Notes: generated by a model not told the origin, from the letters alone. DNA of 64,000 nucleotides from Pseudomonas sp. PIC25 (GCF_002286785.1 NZ_MUJY01000183.1:28014-92013), one strand, 5' to 3'. Shown: positions 1-8,666, numbered from the stretch's first letter. Made by a program: numbers and translations.

Positions 1-2
1 TG

Positions 3-1298
3 GAGCAGGCCGGTTATCAGGTCAAGTTGCAGTCCTTCCCGTTCACCGCGTTCTATCCACAGGGCCCCGGCGAACTGGCAGCCGTACTGCCGACGCCGGA
101 AACCTACGAATGGGACGTGGACTTCACCTACCTGTCGCAGACCGAACCCGGCGACATCACCGGCAACGTGGTACCGGTGGATCTCGCCCTCGGCGCCGGC
201 AACACCTCCAGCAGCGGTTGTGAGGCCGAGGACTTCAACGGCTTCCCGTCCGGCTCCATCGCGCTGATCCAGCGCGGCAGCTGCAACTTCGAGCAGAAGG
301 CCGAAAATGCCGCGGCGGCTGGCGCCATCGGCGTGATCATCTTCAACCAGGGCGACACCGAGGACCGCAAGGACCTGATCAACGCCACCCTGGGCGATGG
401 TTACGAAGGGGGCATCCCGGCCGTGTTCGCCACCTATGACAACGGCGTGGCCTGGGCCAGCACCGAGGGCCTGCAGTTGCACCTGGTGGTGGACGTGGTG
501 CGCGAGCAGACCGAAACCTTCAACGTGATCGCCGAAACCCGCCGGGGCAACCCGAACAACGTGGTGATGGTCGGTGCCCACCTGGACTCGGTGTTCGAAG
601 GCCCCGGCATCAACGACAACGGCTCGGGCAGCGCGGCCGTCCTGGAAATGGCCCTGCAGATGCGCAAGGCCCATCCGCGCAACAAGGTCCGTTTCGCCTG
701 GTGGGGCGCCGAAGAGTCCGGCCTGGTCGGCTCGACCTACTACGTGAACAACCTCAGCGACGACGAGAAGAAGAAGATCAAGGTCTACCTGAACTTCGAC
801 ATGATCGCCTCGCCGAACTTCGCGTACTTCATCTATGACGGCGACGGCTCCGACTTCGGCCTGGAAGGCCCACCCGGATCCGCCGCGGTAGAGAAGCTGT
901 TCGAGACCTACTACCAACTGCGCGGTTTGCCCTCCGAGGGCGACGAGATCAGCTTCCGTTCCGACTATGCGCAGTTCTTCCTGGACGGCATCGCCTTCGG
1001 CGGGTTGTTCACCGGCGCGGAAGTGGTCAAGACCGAGGAACAGGCGGCCAAGTACGGCGGTGAAGCGGGCGTTGCCTTCGACCCCTGCTACCACCAGGCC
1101 TGCGACGACATCACCAACCTGGACCAGCGTGCCCTGGAGATCAATGGTGACGCCATGGCCTTCGCCACCAGCTGGTTCTCGCTGTCGACCAAACTCATCG
1201 ACGACGAGATCGCCGGCTCGACCGGCACCGCCGCCCGCGCGCTCAGTGCACAGAAGTCCTACGACATTACCCATTGGGGTAAACACTGGGTCAAGTGA
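3..1298 (+). CDS. M28-family secreted aminopeptidase (PaAP-like), 5' end outside window
   Basis: Zinc-dependent aminopeptidase resembling the secreted leucine aminopeptidase PaAP of P. aeruginosa. The window begins inside the gene: the frame is open from base 3, so the signal peptide and propeptide are missing, and the Met codon at 27 is internal. A protease-associated (PA) domain comes first (GSIALIQRGSCNFEQKA, then GAIGVIIFNQGD). The M28 catalytic domain follows. Its likely co-catalytic zinc ligands lie in AHLDS, NDNGSGS, WGAEESG, NFDMIASP and CYHQACDD; the two Cys of the last motif could form the disulfide near the active site. The family is secreted and releases N-terminal residues from peptides. 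It ends at a TGA and is followed closely by a hairpin terminator. Family assignment is strong; substrate preference cannot be read from the sequence. Confidence 0.93.
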   Translation, partial: EQAGYQVKLQSFPFTAFYPQGPGELAAVLPTPETYEWDVDFTYLSQTEPGDITGNVVPVDLALGAGNTSSSGCEAEDFNGFPSGSIALIQRGSCNFEQKAENAAAAGAIGVIIFNQGDTEDRKDLINATLGDGYEGGIPAVFATYDNGVAWASTEGLQLHLVVDVVREQTETFNVIAETRRGNPNNVVMVGAHLDSVFEGPGINDNGSGSAAVLEMALQMRKAHPRNKVRFAWWGAEESGLVGSTYYVNNLSDDEKKKIKVYLNFDMIASPNFAYFIYDGDGSDFGLEGPPGSAAVEKLFETYYQLRGLPSEGDEISFRSDYAQFFLDGIAFGGLFTGAEVVKTEEQAAKYGGEAGVAFDPCYHQACDDITNLDQRALEINGDAMAFATSWFSLSTKLIDDEIAGSTGTAARALSAQKSYDITHWGKHWVK

Positions 1299-1313
1299 TC
1301 CGCTGGCGTGACG

Positions 1314-1353
1314 AAAAGGGGACGGGCCTTGGGCTCGTTCCCTTTTTCTTTTT
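1314..1353 (+). terminator. Rho-independent terminator after the aminopeptidase gene
   Basis: The arms AAAAGGGGACG and CGTTCCCTTTTT pair with one G-U, separated by a GC-rich loop, and are followed by a T-rich tract (TTTTTCTTTTT). It starts 15 bases after the aminopeptidase stop codon. Confidence 0.8.
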
Positions 1354-1517
1354 GTGCGTCGGCTCACCGCGTCCCTGATGGCCTCGTGGATAGGCTTTTC
1401 GCGCCGCCGCATATCGGTGGCTTGGGGATTGGCGTGGCTCGGCAATCCATTGCCAGAGTTCAGCAACCGCCCGACAGGTCGTCGCAGCGGACGTTTGAGC
1501 CGCAGCCATTTTGCTGG

Positions 1518-1646
1518 ATCGTTCCCGCTCTGCGTGGAAACGGAACCCCTGACGCTCCGCGTCATCCTAAAGCCCTGCACACAGCGCCATCCCGTATTGA
1601 CGCAGAGCTTCTCAGGCCGGGCTCCCACGCGGAACGTGGGTGCCAT
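1518..1646. repeat. Degenerate dispersed inverted repeat (CGTTCCCACGC...GCGTGGGAACG type)
   Basis: The left edge reads GATCGTTCCCGCTCTGCGTGG and the right edge CTCCCACGCGGAACGTGGG, with GACGCTCCGCGTCAT and GACGCAGAGC inside. These blocks match, with decay, a long dispersed inverted-repeat family that I recall from Pseudomonas intergenic regions, in which the outer arms carry CGTTCCCACGCTCTGCGTGGG and its complement. The copy here has lost several arm bases, so it is probably an old insertion. The family match is from memory and was not searched. Confidence 0.45.
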
Positions 1647-1794
1647 CAGCTAGCGGGAGTCTCATTCAGGCCCACTCTTTACATCAACCCCACTGCTATC
1701 TTCATTTATCTCGATAGCAGACGCAGTTCGCGCAGACGGATCGCCCGGCGGGGCTTGTGGTCAACATTTCGAGTGTTTGCAAAGGAGACGCACC

Positions 1795-2187
1795 ATGGAC
1801 CGATTCACAGGTGGCTGCCTGTGCGGAAACGTCCGCATCGTCGCCTCGGGGCGGCCGTATCGGGTCGGTCTCTGTCACTGTCTCGATTGCCGCAAGCATC
1901 ACGGGGCGCTGTTTCATGCGTCGGCGATTTTTCCTGAGGATGCGGTGACGGTCGAAGGCGAAACGCACGACTACGCCGGACGGTTCTTCTGTCCCCGCTG
2001 CGGCTCGTCGGTTTTCTCGCGCAGTGCGGATGAAATCGAAGTGAACCTGGGCTCCCTGGATGCACCCGATCAGTTGATGCCAACCTACGAACTCTGGACC
2101 GTCCGGCGCGAATCCTGGCTACCGCCGTTTCCGCTCAAGAAACGCTACGAGCGCGACCGTGACGATACGAGCCGCTTCGAGGAGTAA
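1795..2187 (+). CDS. GFA/CENP-V domain zinc-binding protein
   Basis: A 130-residue protein of the GFA (glutathione-dependent formaldehyde-activating, CENP-V) fold. The zinc-binding cysteines are visible: GGCLCG near residue 8, CHCLDC near residue 27, and CPRCG near residue 69. The order is typical of the family and the length is normal. The start was chosen at 1795 because AAAGGAGA lies 7-14 bases upstream; a longer frame from 1777 would put that ribosome binding site inside the coding sequence. Members of this family are often annotated as glutathione S-adduct handling proteins, but most have no known substrate. Neighbouring genes give no pathway hint. Confidence 0.85.
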   Translation: MDRFTGGCLCGNVRIVASGRPYRVGLCHCLDCRKHHGALFHASAIFPEDAVTVEGETHDYAGRFFCPRCGSSVFSRSADEIEVNLGSLDAPDQLMPTYELWTVRRESWLPPFPLKKRYERDRDDTSRFEE

Positions 2188-2202
2188 GCGGGTTGACGGC
2201 GT

Positions 2203-2730
2203 TCAGCTATCGCTCCGACCGCCCTGCAATTCGCGCCAAGTGAGGTACAGGCGCAGGTCGAATTCCAGTTGGTGGTAGCCCGGCAGCATGTGTTCGCACA
2301 GTTTGTAGAAGGCTTTGTTGTGCTCGAACTCTTTCAGGTGGGCCAGTTCGTGCACCACGATCATCTTCAGGAATTCCGGCGCCGCATCCCTGAACAACGA
2401 GGCCACGCGGATTTCCTTCTTCGCTTTGAGCTTGCCGCCGTGCACCCGCGACACCGCAGTGTGCAGCCCCAACGCGCGCTGCACCACGTCGAGTCGGTTG
2501 TCGTAGAGCACCTTGTCGATGCCGGGGGCGTTGCGCAGGTGCTCCTGCTTCAGCGCCATGGTGTAGGTGTACAGCGCCTTGTCGCTCTGCACTTCATGGC
2601 GCGCCGGGTAGCGTTTGGCCAGGTATTCGCCCAGGCGATCCTCGGCGATCAGGTGACGGACCTGATCCAGCAAGGCGGGCGGATACGCCTGGAGAAACCT
2701 GAGCGCAGTCATCGGAGCGGTAAGAGTCAT
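2203..2730 (-). CDS. YgjP-like (DUF45/WLM) metallopeptidase-fold protein
   Basis: 175 residues containing the zinc-metallopeptidase signature HELAHLKEFEHNKAF (residues about 127-141), with the two histidines and glutamate of HExxH and a downstream histidine in the family's usual spacing. The C-terminal part (LRLYLTWRELQGG) is short. It belongs to the YgjP/SprT-like group of small cytosolic proteins of uncertain function; no signal peptide is visible. It converges with the GFA gene, leaving only 15 bases between their ends. An alternative start is Met7 at 2712; neither start has a strong ribosome binding site. Confidence 0.8.
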   Translation of the reverse strand: MTLTAPMTALRFLQAYPPALLDQVRHLIAEDRLGEYLAKRYPARHEVQSDKALYTYTMALKQEHLRNAPGIDKVLYDNRLDVVQRALGLHTAVSRVHGGKLKAKKEIRVASLFRDAAPEFLKMIVVHELAHLKEFEHNKAFYKLCEHMLPGYHQLEFDLRLYLTWRELQGGRSDS

Positions 2731-2758
2731 GGACGGGCCGCCAGTGTACCCGCGCCGC

Positions 2759-4381
2759 TCAGACGACGAAACGCGTCACCAGGGTGTTCAGTTCTACCGC
2801 CAGACGCGACAATTCCTGGCTGGCGGCGGCGGTCTGGTTAGCCCCGGCCGACGTCTGCAGCGACAGGTCGCGGATGTTCACCAGGTTTCGGTCCACTTCC
2901 CGCGCCACCTGAGCCTGCTCCTCGGCGGCGCTGGCGATCACCAGGGTCCGCTCGTTGATCGACTCGACCTGCCGGGCGATGGCTTCGATCGCCTGCCCGG
3001 CGGCCTCGGCTTCTTCCTGCATGCCCAGGGCCCGCTGGCTGCTGCCGTTCATCGCGTTGACCGCCTGGTTGGTGCCTTCCTGGATGCTGCCGATCATTTG
3101 CTCGATTTCCAGGGTGGATTCCTGGGTCCGGTGGGCCAGGGCACGCACTTCGTCCGCCACCACGGCGAAACCGCGTCCCTGCTCGCCGGCGCGCGCCGCT
3201 TCGATGGCGGCATTGAGCGCCAGCAGGTTGGTCTGCTCGGCGATGGAGCGGATCACATCGAGTACCTTGCTGATGTTCTGCGCCTGCTCGGCCAGGCTGC
3301 TCACCAAGGTGGCCGTGGTATTCACCTCATTACCCATACGGCGAATGGCAGCGATGGTCTGCCGTACCCGGTCGCGCCCCTGCCCGGCCGACTCGGCGGA
3401 AGCATTGGAGGCTTCCGAAGTCGAGCTGGCATTGCGCGCTACTTCCTCGACCGCGGCGGTCATCTCGTTGACCGCTGTCGCGGCCATCTGGATCTCGTCG
3501 TTCTGGCGGATCAGCGACCGGTTGCTTTCCTCGGTGACCGCACTCAGCTCCTCGGCAGCCGACGCCAACTGCGTCGCCGAGCCGCCAATCTGCTGAATGG
3601 TCCGCCGCAGTTGCACCTGCATGTCCGCCAGGGCCTGCATCAACTGGGCCGGCTCGTCCTCGCCCTCGACCTCGATGCGTCCGGTGAGGTCGCCCTTGGC
3701 CACGGTACGGGCGACCTCCACTGCGTCGCCGAGCGGCCCCACGATGCTGCGGGTCAGCATCCACGCCAGCAGGGCGGTGAGGGCCGCAGCCAGGACGAGC
3801 GAGACGATCACCTCCACTTGGCTGCTGGCGAATTCCTCATCCGCCGCCGCGCTGGCCGCCTCGCCACCGCGGCTGTTCAGTTGCGCGATTTCCTCGGCGG
3901 CCTGGCGCATGGCGTCGAACTGGGGTGCCATGCCGTTCAGGCTGGCGAAGGCATCGTCGGTACGGTTGGCGCGGGAGATGGCGAGAAAGGACTCGTGCGC
4001 TTTCAGGTAATCCGTGCGCTGCGAGCGGAACCGCTCCAGCAACGCCGTTTCCTCCGGACCGCTAGCGGTACGGAACAAATCGTTCTCGACCTTCTCCAGC
4101 TCCCCCAGCACCTCCTGCAATCGTCGCTCCACCGCTGACATGCCGGCCTCGTCATGGGTGAGGATGTGGGCGAACTGCTGCAGACGGAAGCGAGCAGAGA
4201 GCAGTTGCAATCGGCCAGATTTCTGCACGCCCGGCAACCAGTCTTCGCTGATCACGGTAGAAGCCTGGTTGATGACGGACATGTGGCTCAGGGAAAAGAG
4301 GCCGGTGAACAACAGCAACCCGGCAATCAGGGCGAAACTCACGGCGGCGCGCGGGCCGATACCGAAGCGGCGTAGCAGCAT
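2759..4381 (-). CDS. Methyl-accepting chemotaxis protein (4-helix-bundle sensor)
   Basis: A 540-residue transmembrane chemoreceptor. A first membrane helix lies at about 13-32, followed by a roughly 160-residue periplasmic, mainly helical sensor of the four-helix-bundle class. A second membrane helix lies at about 192-210, then a HAMP domain ([15 protein letters not shown]), and the signalling hairpin with the conserved tip [20 protein letters not shown]. Receptors of this type pass ligand information to CheA/CheW. The sensor gives no ligand identity. There is no pentapeptide CheR tether at the C terminus (ends TRFVV). The gene stands alone next to the alginate-lyase cluster; a functional link is possible but only positional. 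Confidence 0.92.
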   Translation of the reverse strand: MLLRRFGIGPRAAVSFALIAGLLLFTGLFSLSHMSVINQASTVISEDWLPGVQKSGRLQLLSARFRLQQFAHILTHDEAGMSAVERRLQEVLGELEKVENDLFRTASGPEETALLERFRSQRTDYLKAHESFLAISRANRTDDAFASLNGMAPQFDAMRQAAEEIAQLNSRGGEAASAAADEEFASSQVEVIVSLVLAAALTALLAWMLTRSIVGPLGDAVEVARTVAKGDLTGRIEVEGEDEPAQLMQALADMQVQLRRTIQQIGGSATQLASAAEELSAVTEESNRSLIRQNDEIQMAATAVNEMTAAVEEVARNASSTSEASNASAESAGQGRDRVRQTIAAIRRMGNEVNTTATLVSSLAEQAQNISKVLDVIRSIAEQTNLLALNAAIEAARAGEQGRGFAVVADEVRALAHRTQESTLEIEQMIGSIQEGTNQAVNAMNGSSQRALGMQEEAEAAGQAIEAIARQVESINERTLVIASAAEEQAQVAREVDRNLVNIRDLSLQTSAGANQTAAASQELSRLAVELNTLVTRFVV

Positions 4382-4725
4382 GCTGGAACTCCCCGGTGAG
4401 GTTTGTCATATTCCCTTGAGAACCATAGCCGATCCCAGAGATTGGGGCGGATCGGCAGCCAAGGCTCGATTCCGTGGTCCCCCTCATCCAACCTTCCCAT
4501 TCATTCGATGAATGTTTTTGCTCGCCAGCGAAGCGGCAAAATGCCATTTAATTATGAATAGCACTCAATATCCATTCATCGCCACATGAGACAAAAGTCG
4601 CTAAAAGTCTGAGTTTTGCGAACGCATCAGCAAAAGCGATCCGGCCTCGAAGGCACACTCTCCGTGAAAAAATCTCACCACCAGAGCGGAATGCCGCCAC
4701 AGGAAACAATCGAGGACGTTGCTCA
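4382..4725. other. Intergenic region upstream of the first PL7 gene
   Basis: 344 bases between the divergent chemoreceptor and the first alginate-lyase gene. It probably holds promoters for both. The stretch at about 4530-4620 is clearly AT-richer than the surrounding genes (TTTAATTATGAATAGC near 4547), which is unusual for this GC-rich chromosome. GAGG lies about 12 bases before the ATG at 4726. No clear operator or terminator was found. Confidence 0.5.
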
Positions 4726-5397
4726 ATGGTCGATCTCGCCACTTGGAACCTGAGCGTTCCCGTCGGAACGCCGGCGACCATCATCGAAACCCCGAAGCTG
4801 GTCGAGGGGTATCAGGACAATTACTTCCGCACGCCTTCCGGAGCCGTGATCTTCTGGGCGCCGGTGACGGGTTCGAAAACGGAGAATGCGATCTATCCGC
4901 GCACGGAGCTACGGGAGAGCTATCCCGACGGCCGGGTGCGCAACTGGCTGTACGCCGATGCCGACAACTTCATGCGCGCCGCCCTGTCGGTCAATCAGGT
5001 GCCCTCGTCCGGCAGGGTCGTGATCGGACAGATCCATGCCTGGAACAGCACCAAGCCCATGCTGAAGCTGGAGTACCAATACGAGGATGACGAGAAGCTT
5101 GGGAATGTCGTCGCCAAGTTCCGCAATCGGCCGGACGACGAGGACCCGCTGGTAGTGACGGTGGCCGAGGGCGTTCCCCTGAACAAGCGTTTCACCTACA
5201 GCCTGCATGTGACGCCCAACGGCTCCCTCGCCGTGCATGCGGCCGGCTATCGCTGGGTGACCCGCCTGGACAGGAGCTGGGCACCGAGGCCGCTTTACTA
5301 CAAGGCAGGCATGTATACCCAGGACAATACCGGCTACGCCAACGAAGGCGGGATGGCCACCTTCTATCGGCTGCACATCGAACACAAACCGCTCTGA
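4726..5397 (+). CDS. PL7-family alginate lyase-like protein, copy 1
   Basis: 223 residues forming a single PL7 beta-jelly-roll domain with no signal peptide (starts MVDLATWNLSVPVG). The three PL7 signature blocks are present: RTELRES (about 59-65), QIHAW (about 102-106) and YYKAGMYTQ (about 191-199). They contain the Arg, Gln, His and Tyr residues that form the catalytic site in this family. Known PL7 enzymes cleave alginate by beta-elimination; QIH, rather than QVH, is often associated with guluronate-containing links. It is the most diverged of three tandem copies and has a different upstream leader from copies 2 and 3. The length matches single-domain PL7 enzymes such as PA1167 of P. aeruginosa. 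Confidence 0.9.
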   Translation: MVDLATWNLSVPVGTPATIIETPKLVEGYQDNYFRTPSGAVIFWAPVTGSKTENAIYPRTELRESYPDGRVRNWLYADADNFMRAALSVNQVPSSGRVVIGQIHAWNSTKPMLKLEYQYEDDEKLGNVVAKFRNRPDDEDPLVVTVAEGVPLNKRFTYSLHVTPNGSLAVHAAGYRWVTRLDRSWAPRPLYYKAGMYTQDNTGYANEGGMATFYRLHIEHKPL

Positions 5398-5684
5398 CCC
5401 CTCTCCCCCGTGGACAAGGATTCGTCCACCCCGTTTTGTCGATCAGTTCTCCTTTCAACTCTCCCCGATCCCCATTCCAGAGCGGCGCAACGACTACCGT
5501 TCGTCGGGAAACATCCTCTCCGCAAGCGCCCTCTTCGCATCGATTTTGCCGCTTCGCTTACAAAAAACCGGCGCCAGTCTTTTGAACGATCGCCTTGTCG
5601 GACAAGCCAGACGACAAAATGCCCTGCCATAGCCATTGGCCACACTGCAATGGCAAATCAATAGCAAAAAACCTAAAAATCAAA

Positions 5685-5711
5685 TTTTTGACGCCAATAT
5701 CACGTCAAAAA
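5685..5711. promoter_or_regulatory. Inverted repeat TTTTTGACG-N9-CGTCAAAAA
   Basis: Perfect 9-base arms (5685-5693 and 5703-5711) separated by 9 bases, in the AT-rich region about 200 bases upstream of PL7 copy 2. It has the size and symmetry of a regulator operator. There is no T-run beyond the arm itself and no gene ending nearby, so it is less likely a terminator. No cognate regulator is encoded next to it. Confidence 0.4.
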
Positions 5712-5835
5712 AGCCTTTCACCTCACACTCCGTAGGCCTTATAAAGCGACCGCGAGACGGTGTCGTAGACACCTTCGGACAAAGAACCCTTTTGCCACAC
5801 CCCTTCTGTTCGTGTGTCACCGGCCGGATTGCCGA

Positions 5836-5849
5836 GTAAAGCTCTTTAC
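5836..5849 (+). other. Short leader hairpin of PL7 copy 2
   Basis: GTAAAG and CTTTAC flank a 2-base spacer in the leader of copy 2, 58 bases before its ATG. A hairpin with different arm bases sits at the equivalent place before copy 3 (6681-6695), so the pairing appears conserved while the sequence is not. Confidence 0.4.
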
Positions 5850-5906
5850 TGACTCGTGGATTGAGATGTGCCCCGACTGAAGCAGTTTCTCTTAGGAGAA
5901 TCAGTC

Positions 5907-6581
5907 ATGATCGACCTCGCTACCTGGAACCTGACCATCCCTGTCGGCGTCCCCTCCACCACCATCGAAACCCCGGTTCTGGTCGGCGGTTATCAGGACT
6001 ACTACTTCAAGAACAACGCGAACAACACCGTGTTCTTCTGGGCGCCGGTCAACGGCACCACCACCGATAGCGCCATCTATCCGCGTAGCGAACTGCGCGA
6101 AACCTATGCCGACGGGCGACTGCGCAACTGGGTGCATACGGCCGCCGACAACTTCCTGAGCGCCAGCCTGAAGGTCAGCCAGGTACCGTCCACCGGAAAG
6201 ATCGTCATCGGCCAGATCCATGCCTACCAGAGCGACAAGCCGCTGCTGAAGCTGGAGTACCAGTACAAGAGCACCTACGGCTACGGGAACATCGTGGCCA
6301 AGGTCCGCTACACGCCGACCGAAGAGACCAGCACGGTCATCACGCTGTTCCGGGGCGTCCCGCTGAACCAGGACTTCGACTATGTCGCCCGCCTGGACCC
6401 GAAGGGCAAGCTGAGCGTGACCGTCAACAACACCACCTGGAGCACGCAGCTCGACTCCAGCTGGGCCCCGAAGCCGCTGTACTTCAAGGCCGGCGTGTAC
6501 ACCCAGGACAACACCGGCTACGAAACCGAAGCCGGCGCCGCAACCTTCGACGTGCTGAAAATCGAACACCGCGCACTCTGA
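5907..6581 (+). CDS. PL7-family alginate lyase-like protein, copy 2
   Basis: 224 residues, a single PL7 domain without signal peptide. Signature blocks: RSELRE at 60-65 (R60, E62, R64), QIH at 103-105, and YFKAGVYTQ at 192-200. These supply the expected catalytic Gln103, His105, Arg and Tyr198. The start at 5907 was chosen because copies 1 and 3 begin at the equivalent residue (MVDLATW, MIDLAIW) and GGAG lies about 10 bases upstream; an upstream in-frame ATG at 5868 falls in the leader. It is closest to copy 3, roughly three quarters identical by eye, so the two arose by tandem duplication. Lacking an export signal, it would act in the cytoplasm on imported oligosaccharide, or leave the cell by a non-Sec route. 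Confidence 0.92.
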   Translation: MIDLATWNLTIPVGVPSTTIETPVLVGGYQDYYFKNNANNTVFFWAPVNGTTTDSAIYPRSELRETYADGRLRNWVHTAADNFLSASLKVSQVPSTGKIVIGQIHAYQSDKPLLKLEYQYKSTYGYGNIVAKVRYTPTEETSTVITLFRGVPLNQDFDYVARLDPKGKLSVTVNNTTWSTQLDSSWAPKPLYFKAGVYTQDNTGYETEAGAATFDVLKIEHRAL

Positions 6582-6680
6582 GCCAAACCGGACTGGCCGC
6601 CTGCTTCACAGCGGGCGCCAGCCCTGATCTGCCAACCAACCGCTAAGAACGTTCCGCTCGTGTGTACTGGCAAGGAGCCG

Positions 6681-6695
6681 GGTAAGGCGCTTACC
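6681..6695 (+). other. Short leader hairpin of PL7 copy 3
   Basis: GGTAAG and CTTACC flank a 3-base loop, 61 bases before the ATG of copy 3. It corresponds in position to the 5836-5849 hairpin before copy 2. Downstream both leaders share GTGCCCCGACTGAAGC and GAGAATCAGTCATGATCGACC. Confidence 0.4.
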
Positions 6696-6756
6696 GACGA
6701 TGGACATGCTGTGCCCCGACTGAAGCCGTTCTCCCGTAGTACAGAGAGAATCAGTC

Positions 6757-7431
6757 ATGATCGACCTTGCAATCTGGAACCTGAGCATTCCCGTCGGCGT
6801 TCCCGCCACCACCATCGAGACCCGAGTCCTAGCCACCGGGTATCAGGACCACTACTTCAAGAACAACGGTTACAACACCGTGTTTTTCTGGGCACCGGTC
6901 AACGGCACCACCACCGAGAGCGCCAGCTACCCCCGGACGGAATTAAGGGAGACCTATCCGGACGGCAGACTGCGTAACTGGACCTATCCGAGCGCCGACA
7001 ACTTCCTGCGAGCCGGCCTGAAGGTCAGCCAGGTTCCGTCCACCGGCAAGATCGTGGTCGGCCAGATCCATGCCTACAAGAGCAGCCGCCCATTGCTGAA
7101 GCTGGAGTACCAGTACAAGGCGCGCTATGGCTACGGCAACATCGTGGTGAAGGTCCGCCGCTCGCCGAATGACGAAACGTCGGAAGTCATCAATGTGCTC
7201 AGCGGCGTTCCGCTGAACCAACGCTTCATCTACAGCATCCACCTGACACCGAAAGGCACGCTGAGCGTGAACGTGAACTCGACGAAGTGGACCACGAAGC
7301 TGGACTCGGCCTGGGCGACAAAACTGTTGTACTTCAAGGCGGGCGTCTACACCCAGGACAACACCGGCTACGAGACCGAGGCCGGCGCGGCGATCTTCGA
7401 CAAGCTACAGATCGAGCATCGTCCGCTGTAA
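6757..7431 (+). CDS. PL7-family alginate lyase-like protein, copy 3
   Basis: 224 residues and, like copy 2, a single PL7 domain with no signal peptide. The signature blocks are RTELRE (60-65), QIH (103-105) and YFKAGVYTQ (192-200), so no key residue is missing and the enzyme should be active. Its leader is a duplicate of that of copy 2. Differences from copy 2 are concentrated outside the signatures (for example ATGYQDHY against VGGYQDYY, and the stretch around 140-160), which could reflect different substrate subsites. It is followed by a strong bidirectional terminator shared with the converging fda gene. Confidence 0.92.
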   Translation: MIDLAIWNLSIPVGVPATTIETRVLATGYQDHYFKNNGYNTVFFWAPVNGTTTESASYPRTELRETYPDGRLRNWTYPSADNFLRAGLKVSQVPSTGKIVVGQIHAYKSSRPLLKLEYQYKARYGYGNIVVKVRRSPNDETSEVINVLSGVPLNQRFIYSIHLTPKGTLSVNVNSTKWTTKLDSAWATKLLYFKAGVYTQDNTGYETEAGAAIFDKLQIEHRPL

Positions 7432-7445
7432 CCGGAGCAATAATG

Positions 7446-7477
7446 AAAAAACCCGCTTTTCAGCGGGTTTTCTTTTT
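7446..7477. terminator. Bidirectional terminator between PL7 copy 3 and fda
   Basis: Perfect arms AAAACCCGCT and AGCGGGTTTT around a TTTC loop, with a T-tract on the plus side (TTTTCTTTTT) and an A-tract on the other. Both flanking genes end here (7431 plus, 7496 minus). Confidence 0.9.
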
Positions 7478-7495
7478 GCGGGGAAGCGCAGGCGA

Positions 7496-8560
7496 TCAGT
7501 TCACCTTCGGATTCAGCTCGCCCTTGGCATAGCGCTGATACATCGCTTCCAGGGAAATCGGTTTGATCTTGGAGGCGTTACCGGCGGTGCCGAAGGCTTC
7601 ATAGCGGGCGATGCAGATGTCGCGCATGGCATCGACAGTCTTCGCCAGGTATTTGCGCGGGTCGAACTCGCTCTTGTTCTGCGCCAGGAAACGGCGGATG
7701 GCACCGGTGGAAGCCAGACGCAGGTCGGTGTCGATGTTCACCTTGCGCACGCCGTACTTGATGCCTTCGACGATCTCCTCGACCGGAACGCCGTATGTTT
7801 CCGGAATTTCGCCGCCGAATTCGTTGATGATCGCCAGCCAGTCCTGCGGCACGCTGGAGGAGCCGTGCATGACCAGGTGGGTGTCCGGGATGCGCTGGTG
7901 AATCGCCTTGATGCGATCGATGGCAAGGATGTCGCCGGTCGGCGGACGGGTGAACTTGTAGGCGCCATGGCTGGTGCCGATGGCGATGGCCAGGGCGTCG
8001 ACCTTGGTCTTGGCAACGAAGTCGGCGGCTTCTTCCGGGTCGGTCAGCATCTGGCTGTGATCCAGGGTGCCTTCGGCGCCGATACCGTCTTCCTCACCGG
8101 CCTGGCCGGTTTCCAGGCTGCCCAGGCAACCCAGTTCGCCTTCCACGGACACGCCGCAGGCGTGGGCCATGTCCACCACCTGGCGGGTCACGCGGACGTT
8201 GTACTCGTAGTCGGTCGGCGTCTTGCCGTCCTCGCCGAGGGAACCGTCCATCATCACCGAGGAGAAGCCCAGTTGAATGGAACGCTGGCAAACCGCCGGG
8301 CTGGTGCCATGGTCCTGGTGCATGACCACCGGGATGTGCGGGAACTCTTCGACGGCGGCGAGAATCAGGTGGCGCAGGAACGGGGCGCCGGCATATTTGC
8401 GCGCACCGGCGGAGGCCTGGACGATCACCGGAGAGTCGGTCTTGTCGGCCGCTTCCATGATGGCGCGCATCTGCTCGAGATTGTTGACGTTGAAGGCCGG
8501 AATGCCGTAGCCGAACTCGGCGGCGTGGTCCAGCATCTGGCGCATGCTGATGAGAGCCAT
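7496..8560 (-). CDS. fda: Class II fructose-1,6-bisphosphate aldolase
   Basis: 354 residues, full length for a zinc-dependent class II aldolase, which interconverts fructose 1,6-bisphosphate with DHAP and glyceraldehyde 3-phosphate. Seen in the sequence: N-terminal [17 protein letters not shown], zinc-site motif [10 protein letters not shown] (about 76-85), [19 protein letters not shown], then [11 protein letters not shown] and [10 protein letters not shown] with further metal and phosphate ligands. It is the last gene of the leftward tktA-epd-pgk-fda cluster; in Pseudomonas these enzymes act mostly in gluconeogenesis and triose recycling because the Entner-Doudoroff route is used for glucose. 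A GC hairpin (GCCTGCC / GGCAGGC) lies in the leader around 8600. Confidence 0.97.
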   Translation of the reverse strand: MALISMRQMLDHAAEFGYGIPAFNVNNLEQMRAIMEAADKTDSPVIVQASAGARKYAGAPFLRHLILAAVEEFPHIPVVMHQDHGTSPAVCQRSIQLGFSSVMMDGSLGEDGKTPTDYEYNVRVTRQVVDMAHACGVSVEGELGCLGSLETGQAGEEDGIGAEGTLDHSQMLTDPEEAADFVAKTKVDALAIAIGTSHGAYKFTRPPTGDILAIDRIKAIHQRIPDTHLVMHGSSSVPQDWLAIINEFGGEIPETYGVPVEEIVEGIKYGVRKVNIDTDLRLASTGAIRRFLAQNKSEFDPRKYLAKTVDAMRDICIARYEAFGTAGNASKIKPISLEAMYQRYAKGELNPKVN

Positions 8561-8666
8561 GGTATTTCTTTCTCCCGGTTGGGGTCGTTAAGCGTCAAAG
8601 CCTGCCGCAGGGGCAGGCGGTATTCAAGTTTTTCGGGCCGGGCATCTCCGGCCGTGGCAACCCTTG

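Larger units (their letters stand above)
1299..1794. other. Intergenic region with terminator and degenerate repeat
   Basis: About 500 bases separate the aminopeptidase gene from the GFA-family gene. The left edge is the terminator at 1314-1353. The middle (1518-1646) is a decayed dispersed repeat, described separately. The right part is AT-richer (around 1670-1730) and may hold the promoter of the next gene, but no convincing -35/-10 pair was found. No open frame here has a recognisable protein or a good ribosome binding site. Confidence 0.6.
5398..5906. other. AT-rich intergenic region between PL7 copies 1 and 2
   Basis: About 500 bases with no supported gene. The part from 5640 to 5720 is strongly AT-rich for this genome and contains the inverted repeat at 5685-5711. 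The part from 5820 to 5906 is the leader of PL7 copy 2 and has a counterpart upstream of copy 3 (about 6660-6756), including a shared block GTGCCCCGACTGAAGC. The AT-rich part is a plausible promoter or regulator-binding region, or foreign DNA. Confidence 0.55.

Noticed and set aside
1308..1937. Open frame through the intergenic region and into the GFA gene
   Set aside because: It passes through a terminator and a decayed repeat, has no recognisable domain, and is out of frame with the conserved GFA protein.
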